From the NCBI GenBank assembly GCA_937907485.1, contig CALESR010000178.1, positions 1 through 5,780 of the forward strand: a DNA stretch of 5,780 nucleotides. The letters are read 5' to 3'. This document shows, one piece after another, positions 1 through 4,967 of this stretch (the first letter of the stretch is position 1; every line of letters starts with the position of its first letter). The DNA is from an uncultured Paracoccaceae bacterium (lineage in GTDB: Bacteria; Pseudomonadota; Alphaproteobacteria; Rhodobacterales; Rhodobacteraceae). Below the pieces are notes generated by a model, which ran no database searches, was not told where the DNA came from, and saw only the letters and a list, made by a program, of their open reading frames with translations. A program made the translations under genes and the position numbers.

Positions 1-1
1 C

Positions 2-1573
2 CTGTCCACCCATGAGGTGTTCAACCAGCCGGCGCCGCCGCTGCGCGACCCGTTCTCCGGCGACACCACCCTGCGGGCGGCGCTCGGCCCGCTGCTGGCG
101 AATGACCCCGACCTGATCGCCCTTGGCGCGGCCCTCGGCAGCGCGCCGCTGCGCGAGGCCGCCCGCGACGCGCAAACCCGCCTGCCCGAGTTGCGCACCT
201 TTGATCGCAGTGGGCGGCGCATCGACGAGGTGCATTTCCACCCCGGCTATCATCAGTTGATGGCGCTGGGGCTGGAGGCGGGCTATGCGGCGACGGCCTG
301 GGATGGCTCGGGCAGCCATCTGAGGCACGCGGCGATCAACGTTCTCTTTGGCCAGATCGAACCCGGTGTCTGCTGCCCGATGACCATGACCTATGCCGCC
401 GTGCCTGCGCTGGCCGCCGATCCCGGTCTCGCCGCGCTCTGGGTGCCGCGGTTGACGGCGCGGGCCTATGACCCGGCGACGATCTCGGTCGATCGCAAGT
501 CTGCCGCCACGCTGGGCATGGCGATGACCGAAAAGCAGGGCGGTTCCGATGTGCGGGCCAATTCCACCCGTGCGCTGCCCGATGGCGACGGGTTTCGCCT
601 GCACGGGCACAAGTGGTTCTGCTCGGCGCCGATGTGCGACGGTTTCCTGACGCTGGCGCAACTGCCGCAGGGGATCACCTGCTTTCTGGTGCCGCGCTGG
701 CTGCCCGATGGCACCCGCAACCCCTTCACGATCCTGCGGTTGAAGGACAAGCTGGGCAACACGTCGAATGCGTCGTCGGAAATCGAATACGACGGCACCT
801 TCGCGCATCAACTGGGCGAGGCCGGGCGCGGCGTGCAGACGATCATCGAGATGGTGCACCACACCCGCCTTGATACGGCGCTGGCGCCGGCGGCGTTGAT
901 GCGCGCGGCGCTGGCTGAGGCGGTGCATTGGGCGCGCGGGCGTTCGGTGTTTCAAAAGCGGCTGATCGACCAGCCGTTGATGCGGGCGGTGCTGGCCGAT
1001 CTGGCGTTGGAGTCCGAGGGCGCGCTGCGGCTGGGGTTCGAGGTGGCGCGGGCCTTTGATGATCCGGCGCGGCGGCCCTATGCGCGGCTCTCGGTGGCGC
1101 TGGCGAAGTTCCTGTCGAACAAGCGGGCGCCGGGGATGATCTATGAATGCATGGAGTGTCTCGGCGGGATGGGCTACGTCGAGGATACTCCGCTGCCGAT
1201 GTTGTATCGTGAGGCGCCGCTGAACTCGATCTGGGAGGGGTCGGGCAACGTGATCTGCCTCGATATCCTGCGGACCCTGCATCGCGAGCCGGAGGCGGCG
1301 GCGCAGTTGACTGCGCGGCTGGACGGGGCGCGCGGGTTGGACCGGCGGTTCGATGCGGCGCTGGCGGCGCATCGGGGGCGCTGGCCCGGCGTGGTGCCGG
1401 AAGGGCAGGCGCGCTGGTTCACGGAATCGCTGGCGGTGCTGCTCAGTGGGGCGGTGATGCTGGGGGAGAGCCCGCTGGCGGGGGAATGGCTGGCGACCCG
1501 GCTGGGCGAGCGGGGCAGCGTCGCCGGGGCGGTGGGCGAGGTCGATGCCGAGCGGGTGCTGGCCGAGCTGTAA
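2..1573 (+). CDS. aidB: AidB-like acyl-CoA dehydrogenase family flavoprotein (5' end cut by window edge)
   Basis: Member of the acyl-CoA dehydrogenase fold, AidB branch. E. coli AidB is an FAD-binding tetramer of the alkylation (Ada) response that also binds DNA; its physiological substrate is unclear. The frame is open to the left edge. The first visible residues, LSTHEVFNQP, align with the AidB N-terminus (QTHTVFNQP), so only a few codons are missing and the GTG at 17 is not the start. 523 residues are visible, against 541 in E. coli AidB. Numbering from the first visible residue: CPMTMTYA near 120, MTEKQGGSDV at 175-184 (flavin/substrate loop), GHKWFCSAP near 200, KDKLGNTSNASSE near 245, and REAPLNSIWEGSGN ending about 416. 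Glu412 aligns with the usual catalytic base. The C-terminal helical part (about 425-523) corresponds to the AidB DNA-binding domain but has diverged, so a plain acyl-CoA dehydrogenase role is possible. It converges with the minus-strand EEP gene. Confidence 0.9.
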   Translation: MSTHEVFNQPAPPLRDPFSGDTTLRAALGPLLANDPDLIALGAALGSAPLREAARDAQTRLPELRTFDRSGRRIDEVHFHPGYHQLMALGLEAGYAATAWDGSGSHLRHAAINVLFGQIEPGVCCPMTMTYAAVPALAADPGLAALWVPRLTARAYDPATISVDRKSAATLGMAMTEKQGGSDVRANSTRALPDGDGFRLHGHKWFCSAPMCDGFLTLAQLPQGITCFLVPRWLPDGTRNPFTILRLKDKLGNTSNASSEIEYDGTFAHQLGEAGRGVQTIIEMVHHTRLDTALAPAALMRAALAEAVHWARGRSVFQKRLIDQPLMRAVLADLALESEGALRLGFEVARAFDDPARRPYARLSVALAKFLSNKRAPGMIYECMECLGGMGYVEDTPLPMLYREAPLNSIWEGSGNVICLDILRTLHREPEAAAQLTARLDGARGLDRRFDAALAAHRGRWPGVVPEGQARWFTESLAVLLSGAVMLGESPLAGEWLATRLGERGSVAGAVGEVDAERVLAEL

Positions 1574-1598
1574 GCGTGGGACGGCGGGTGTCCCACGC
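1574..1598. terminator. Perfect 9-bp hairpin directly after the aidB-like stop codon
   Basis: The arms GCGTGGGAC (1574-1582) and GTCCCACGC (1590-1598) are perfectly complementary around a 7-base loop and begin on the base after the TAA. The position between two convergent genes fits a transcription stop usable from either side. No T-run follows on either strand, so it is not a classical intrinsic terminator. The arms contain the GTGGGAC/GTCCCAC word that recurs at 1665-1674, so it could instead be a protein-binding site or a small dispersed repeat. Confidence 0.45.
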
Positions 1599-1674
1599 AG
1601 GGGACATTTGCAGACCACAAGGATTTCAATAGCTTACCTCTAGGCGTTAACCTTTTGGCAAGGAGTGTCCCACG
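1588..1674 (+). repeat. Two direct copies of GTGTCCCACG in the convergent intergenic region
   Basis: The ten-base word GTGTCCCACG occurs at 1588-1597, as part of the hairpin's right arm, and again at 1665-1674, 77 bases apart. A third, inverted partial copy (GTGGGAC) is the hairpin's left arm at 1576-1582. The stretch between the copies is clearly less GC-rich than the flanking genes and carries no ORF. The function is unknown; a genome-wide intergenic motif and a regulator site are both possible. Confidence 0.4.
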
Positions 1675-1732
1675 GTTTTGCCCGCTGCGGGGCCTGCGCT
1701 GCCGCTCGGCGCGATGACGCCCATCGACGCGA

Positions 1733-2608
1733 TCAGAGCGCGAAATGCCCCAGCAGCCCGAAATGGTCCGAGCCCAGTTGCGGGCGGCGCTGGACCGTGG
1801 CGGGGCCGGTGCTGAGGAACTGGTCGAGGGGCAGGGGATAATGATGGTGGACAAAGGTCGGCACCGCCGCCGCCACCCGCTGTGTGCCACTGGCGCGGGC
1901 GAGGCGGCTGACCGCATGGCCCCAGGGCACCATGTTGAAATCGCCGCCGATCACCACCGGCCCGGTCATGCCGGACATCTGCGCGATGGCCTGCTGGACG
2001 CTGGTCGCCTGCCCATAGGGCCAGGGCCAGGACAGGTGCAGCGACACCGCCCAGACCGGCCCGAATGGCGCCAGAACCGAGGCCGCCGCCAGCGCGCGGC
2101 GATCCGAGCAGCGGGTCTCGGCGAGTGGCCAGCGCGACAGCACGGCAATGCCGCTCCACCCCGTGAACCGGCACAGGTGCTGGTGCGGATAGGTCGCCGC
2201 CAGCGCCGTCAGCAGGCCACGGTTGGAATCGCTGACCTCTTGCAACAGCACGATGTCGGCGGACGAGGCGAGGATATCGGCGGCCAAGGCCCCGATATCG
2301 GGGTTCGTGGCGAGGATGTTCTTGGTATAGACGGTCAGGTTTGGCGCGGCAGGCATCGGCGGCGCGTGCAGGAACCCGGCCCACAGATGCAGCGCGGCGC
2401 CAAGCGCCGCCATCGCGGCCAGGGTCCCGGTCCGCCGCCAGCCCAGCCAGAGCGTCAGCAGGGCCGACAGCAGCGTCAGCAGCATAAGCACCGGGCGCGT
2501 CACCGCGAGGGAATCGCCCAAGGGGTGCAGCGCGCCCAGATAACTGGCGCCGAGGGTCGCGGTTGATGCGACAAGGATCGCCAGACTGCCCCTTGCAAAC
2601 CACGCCAT
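1733..2608 (-). CDS. Membrane-anchored endonuclease/exonuclease/phosphatase (EEP, DNase I-like fold) family protein
   Basis: 291 residues, ATG start at 2608 with a GGGGG-type ribosome binding site about 5 bases upstream, TGA at 1733-1735. The N-terminal 80 residues hold three hydrophobic segments (about 7-25, 36-56, 62-80). The EEP domain follows with the full metal-dependent phosphodiester hydrolase signature: Asn97 in TKN, Glu124 in LLQEV, His191 in SLHLSW, Asp223 and Asn225 in GGDFN, Asp262 in LDQF, and Asp281-His282 in GSDHFG near the C-terminus. Every expected catalytic residue is present, so it should be an active enzyme. The substrate (nucleic acid, phosphoinositide-like lipid or other phosphodiester) cannot be read from sequence. 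Arg6 and the WRRT loop at 57-60 predict, by the positive-inside rule, a catalytic domain on the periplasmic side. The gene lies 75 bases downstream of the HTH regulator on the same strand and may share its transcript. Confidence 0.85.
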   Translation of the reverse strand: MAWFARGSLAILVASTATLGASYLGALHPLGDSLAVTRPVLMLLTLLSALLTLWLGWRRTGTLAAMAALGAALHLWAGFLHAPPMPAAPNLTVYTKNILATNPDIGALAADILASSADIVLLQEVSDSNRGLLTALAATYPHQHLCRFTGWSGIAVLSRWPLAETRCSDRRALAAASVLAPFGPVWAVSLHLSWPWPYGQATSVQQAIAQMSGMTGPVVIGGDFNMVPWGHAVSRLARASGTQRVAAAVPTFVHHHYPLPLDQFLSTGPATVQRRPQLGSDHFGLLGHFAL

Positions 2609-2632
2609 GCCAGCCCCCGGATCGACGCGGCA

Positions 2633-2661
2633 AGGCTAGGCGCGGGTCCGCCCCCCGGCAA
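2633..2661 (-). promoter_or_regulatory. Weak candidate sigma-70-like promoter for the EEP gene
   Basis: Read on the minus strand, TTGCCG (2661-2656) and TAGCCT (2638-2633) are separated by 17 bases and lie 25 bases upstream of the EEP ATG. Each hexamer matches the consensus only partly (about four of six and three of six). If real, the EEP gene can be transcribed without the regulator gene. In GC-rich DNA such matches are common by chance. Confidence 0.2.
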
Positions 2662-2683
2662 GGCGGCGGCGGTCACGTTGGCG

Positions 2684-3040
2684 TCAGCCGTCGCCCCCCA
2701 GCCCGGCCTGCGGCAGCAGGGTGGCGATCTTGTAGAGCAGGGCCTTGGCAGCGCGGGCGCGGGGATGGGTGGGGTCCTCGGCCACGGCGCGCAGGGCCTC
2801 GCCCAGCACGGCGGCCTCGTCCTGGGTCAGCGCGGTCGGCGGCAGCACCAGCGGCGTGCGCAGGATATAGCCCAGACCGCGCTCGCCCTCGACCGGGATG
2901 CCGGTGGCCGCCATCATCGCCATGTCGCGCCAGATGGTGCGGGTCGAGACCGCCATGGTGCGCGCCAGCTCGTCCGCCGTGTGCAGGCGGCCGTCGCGCA
3001 GGATCTGCACCAGATCATAGAGCCTCTGATCGCGGTTCAT
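2684..3040 (-). CDS. Small YafY-like HTH transcriptional regulator lacking a WYL domain
   Basis: 118 residues from ATG at 3040; TGA at 2684-2686. Residues about 4-58 form an HTH_11/DeoR-type winged helix: RLYDLVQILRDG, then HTADELARTMAVSTRTIWRD as helix-turn-helix with recognition helix, then the wing GERGLGYIL. Residues 64-110 (LPPTALTQDEAAVLGEALRAV, then AAKALLYKIATLLP) match the linker seen in YafY/WYL regulators. The protein stops where a WYL ligand-binding domain would begin; full family members are usually above 220 residues. A GTG at 3043 is in frame, but the GGGGG at 3046-3050 is only 3 bases from it and 6 from the ATG, so I prefer the ATG. A palindrome at 3054-3071 lies just upstream, which suggests autoregulation. 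It is divergent from tatA, and the EEP gene follows on the same strand. Confidence 0.85.
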   Translation of the reverse strand: MNRDQRLYDLVQILRDGRLHTADELARTMAVSTRTIWRDMAMMAATGIPVEGERGLGYILRTPLVLPPTALTQDEAAVLGEALRAVAEDPTHPRARAAKALLYKIATLLPQAGLGGDG

Positions 3041-3053
3041 CACGCACCCCCAA

Positions 3054-3071
3054 CTGACAAAATACTGTCAG
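3054..3071. promoter_or_regulatory. Palindromic candidate operator CTGACA-N6-TGTCAG
   Basis: A perfect 6-bp inverted repeat with a 6-bp AT-rich centre (AAATAC), 14 bases upstream of the regulator's ATG. On the regulator's strand the centre reads GTATTTTG, and TATTTT (3064-3059) could serve as a -10 element, so a bound dimer would block it. Dimer-sized symmetry and the position next to an HTH gene argue for its own operator. The tatA start lies 123 bases on the other side. No binding data are visible. Confidence 0.55.
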
Positions 3072-3149
3072 CAGTGCGCATCCGCCAGCCCCTGCCTGCG
3101 CCGAATCCGGTTTTCTTGGCCGCCACAAGTTCCTATCTCTGGCCCAAGA

Positions 3150-3171
3150 GCGCGGGGGAGACCCCTCGCGC
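3150..3171 (+). promoter_or_regulatory. Strong GC hairpin in the tatA leader
   Basis: Bases 3150-3158 pair with 3163-3171 to give nine continuous base pairs (eight Watson-Crick and one G-U at 3155/3166) closed by the four-base loop AGAC. The hairpin ends 11 bases before the tatA ribosome binding site. No T-run follows (GGCAACCTTTC), so it is not a typical terminator. Plausible roles are 5'-end mRNA stabilisation, control of tatA translation or attenuation. Confidence 0.45.
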
Positions 3172-3182
3172 GGCAACCTTTC

Positions 3183-3188
3183 AGGAGG
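3183..3188 (+). promoter_or_regulatory. Consensus Shine-Dalgarno AGGAGG of tatA
   Basis: A perfect AGGAGG sits 5 bases before the ATG at 3194. It fixes the TatA start even though the frame is open far upstream. It is the strongest ribosome binding site in the window, in keeping with TatA being needed in excess over TatB and TatC. Confidence 0.85.
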
Positions 3189-3193
3189 ACACC

Positions 3194-3436
3194 ATGGTCA
3201 CCCCTCTGTTCATCAACAATATCGGCCCCGCCGGTCTGATCCTCATCGCCGTCGTGGTTCTGGTGCTCTTTGGTCGCGGCAAGGTCGCCGGGCTGATGGG
3301 CGAGGTCGGCAAGGGCATCACCGCCTTCAAGCGCGGCGTCAAGGACGGCAGCGAGGAGCTGGAGAACCAGCGCCAGCAAAGCGCCGATGCGGCGCGTGAC
3401 GTGACCCCGCAGCCGACCGACCGCGACCGCGCCTGA
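3194..3436 (+). CDS. tatA: Twin-arginine translocase subunit TatA
   Basis: 80 residues. TatA is a small inner-membrane protein that polymerises at the substrate-loaded TatBC complex to let folded proteins pass. A single membrane helix spans about residues 12-26 (PAGLILIAVVVLVLF). The FGRGK hinge follows at 26-30, then the amphipathic helix VAGLMGEVGKGITAFKRGV and a short polar tail rich in Gln, Asp and Arg. The start is set by AGGAGG; no other start codon precedes the membrane helix. The N-terminus (MVTPLFINNIGPAG) is about six residues longer than in E. coli TatA. The polar residue that E. coli carries at Gln8 aligns with Gly14, with Asn8-Asn9 further out. First gene of the tat operon; tatB follows after 32 bases. 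Confidence 0.93.
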   Translation: MVTPLFINNIGPAGLILIAVVVLVLFGRGKVAGLMGEVGKGITAFKRGVKDGSEELENQRQQSADAARDVTPQPTDRDRA

Positions 3437-3468
3437 TCGGCGGCACCGTCTGCGGCAAGGAGCGGCGC

Positions 3469-4056
3469 ATGTTCGATATCGGCTGGTCCGAAATGATGGT
3501 GATCGGCGTGGTGGCGCTGATCGTGGTGGGTCCGAAAGACCTGCCAAAGATGTTCCACACCGTCGGTCAGGTCATGGGCAAGGCCCGCGGCATGGCGCGC
3601 GAGTTCCAGCGCGCGATGGATGCGGCTGCGCGCGAGACCGGGGTCAGTGACGTCGCCAAGGACCTGCGCAAGACGGCGTCGGGGCAGGCCTTCAAGGAGG
3701 CGGTCGGCTTTGACGATATCGAAAAGGAGTTCCGCGACATCGGCCATGACCGCCCGGCCGTGCGCAAGCCGACGACCTCGGTGCGGCCCAAGGTCGCCGA
3801 ACCGGTCGAGGAATCGGATGATACCGACCTTGCCGCCGCGCATGACGCCGAGGTTGCCGCGCGCAATGCCGAGTTGACCGCGACCGAGGCCCTGCGGCTG
3901 AAGCGCGCCGAACAATCCGCTGCCGCCCGCGTCAAGGCCGCCGAGGCCCGCGCCCGGCGCGAGGCCGCCGAGAGCGCCGCACCCGCCGCAGCCGAGCCGC
4001 AGGCCTGGCGCCCCGCGCCGCCGCCGCCTGCGGCCTCGCCGGAAACCGAGTCCTGA
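3469..4056 (+). CDS. tatB: Twin-arginine translocase subunit TatB
   Basis: 195 residues, ATG at 3469 with AAGGAG (3457-3462) six bases upstream. TatB pairs with TatC to form the receptor for twin-arginine signal peptides. The N-terminus MFDIGWSEMMVIGVVALIVVG is typical: Glu8 at the start of the membrane helix, the Gly-Pro hinge at 21-22 (VVGPKDLPK), then the amphipathic helix to about residue 50 (HTVGQVMGKARGMAREFQRAM). FDDIEKEFRDI lies near 85-95. The C-terminal half is a charged, Ala/Glu/Arg-rich stretch (about 120-170) of likely helical or coiled-coil character that ends in a Pro-rich tail. TatB is told from TatA by Glu8 and by length. tatC begins two bases after the stop. Confidence 0.93.
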   Translation: MFDIGWSEMMVIGVVALIVVGPKDLPKMFHTVGQVMGKARGMAREFQRAMDAAARETGVSDVAKDLRKTASGQAFKEAVGFDDIEKEFRDIGHDRPAVRKPTTSVRPKVAEPVEESDDTDLAAAHDAEVAARNAELTATEALRLKRAEQSAAARVKAAEARARREAAESAAPAAAEPQAWRPAPPPPAASPETES

Positions 4057-4058
4057 CC

Positions 4059-4967
4059 ATGGCCCCCAAAACCGCCGCCAAAGACAGCATCGACGACAGC
4101 TCGGCGCCGCTGATCGAGCATCTGGCCGAGTTGCGCAACCGGCTGATCTGGTCGGTCGCCGCCTTTGTGGTCGGCATCCTGCTGGCCTTTGTCATCGCCG
4201 AGCCGATCCTCGACTTTCTGCTGCGGCCGATCGAGCGGGTGATGCGCGAGTTGGGCAATGCCAACCCGGTGATGCAATACACCGCGCCGCAGGAGTATTT
4301 CTTTACCCTTGTGCAGGTCTCGGTGGTGGCGGGGTTTGGGCTGGCCTTTCCGGTGATCGGCTATCAGCTCTGGCGGTTTGTCGCGCCGGGGCTGTATCGG
4401 TCGGAAAAGAACGCCTTTCTGCCCTTTCTGGTCGCCTCGCCCGCGCTGTTCCTGTTGGGTGGCGGCTTTGCCTATCTGGTGGTGACACCGATGGCGATGC
4501 GGTTTTTCCTTGGCTTTGCCGATGTGTCGTCGCTGCTGAGCGCGGTGCTGCCGCTGATCGCCGATGCGCCGGGGATCACCGAGGCGCCCGCCGTCGCCGC
4601 CGATCCCGAGGCCGCCAGCGAGGGCATCACCATCGTCTTTCAGGGCAAGGTGAACGAGACGCTGGACATCATGCTCAAGCTCATCATCGCCTTTGGCCTG
4701 TGCTTTCAGCTGCCGGTGTTGCTGGTGCTGATGGGCAAGGCCGGGCTGGTGACCGCCGAGGCGCTGCGCACCGGGCGCAAATGGGCCATCGTGCTGATCC
4801 TGCTGGTGGCCGCGCTGGCCACCCCGCCCGATGTGATGAGCCAGTTGATCCTGTTCCTCGCCGTGTATCCGCTTTATGAAATCTCGATCCTGCTGATCGT
4901 GCGGATGGAAAAGAAACGCAACGCCGAACTGGCCGCCGAGGGCCTGCTCGACCCGGAAGACGAATGA
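4059..4967 (+). CDS. tatC: Twin-arginine translocase subunit TatC
   Basis: 302 residues, six membrane segments (about 30-48, 82-103, 121-144, 205-226, 241-256, 261-281). TatC is the core receptor for twin-arginine signal peptides. Visible landmarks: HLAELRNRL at 21-29 (Glu24 and Arg26 match E. coli Glu15 and Arg17), FVAPGLYRSEKN at 107-118 (Glu116 matches Glu103), FQLPV at 216-220 (Gln where E. coli has Glu170) and TPPD at 255-258 (Asp258 matches Asp211). The second periplasmic loop (about 151-204) is roughly 30 residues longer than in E. coli and is Ala/Pro/Glu-rich, which accounts for much of the extra length (E. coli TatC is about 258). There is no clear Shine-Dalgarno; with a 2-base gap from tatB, translation is probably coupled. 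Its stop overlaps the next start as ATGA. Confidence 0.95.
   Translation: MAPKTAAKDSIDDSSAPLIEHLAELRNRLIWSVAAFVVGILLAFVIAEPILDFLLRPIERVMRELGNANPVMQYTAPQEYFFTLVQVSVVAGFGLAFPVIGYQLWRFVAPGLYRSEKNAFLPFLVASPALFLLGGGFAYLVVTPMAMRFFLGFADVSSLLSAVLPLIADAPGITEAPAVAADPEAASEGITIVFQGKVNETLDIMLKLIIAFGLCFQLPVLLVLMGKAGLVTAEALRTGRKWAIVLILLVAALATPPDVMSQLILFLAVYPLYEISILLIVRMEKKRNAELAAEGLLDPEDE

Noticed and set aside
17..19. GTG as start codon of the aidB-like gene
   Set aside because: The open frame continues to the left edge and the residues before it (LSTHE) belong to the conserved AidB N-terminus, so the true start is outside the window.
1608..1635. TTGCAG...TAGCTT as a + strand promoter for a small RNA
   Set aside because: Both hexamers are weak, the spacing is 16, and there is no terminator or ORF downstream to define a transcript.
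1645..1656. CtrA-like site (GTTAACC) in the convergent gap
   Set aside because: Only one TTAA half-site is present; the second half at the usual spacing is missing and there is no downstream gene to regulate.
1647..2633. Long minus-strand open frame overlapping the EEP gene
   Set aside because: The translation is Arg/Gly/Pro-rich low-complexity sequence without family motifs, while the overlapping EEP frame has a complete catalytic signature. It is a GC-rich shadow frame.
2648..2666. CCGCC...GGCGG stem between the regulator and EEP genes as a terminator
   Set aside because: Only five pairs with a nine-base loop and no T-run on the minus strand; expected by chance in such GC-rich sequence.
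3041..3043. GTG start for the HTH regulator, one codon before the ATG
   Set aside because: The GGGGG Shine-Dalgarno is only 3 bases from the GTG but 6 from the ATG, which favours the ATG.
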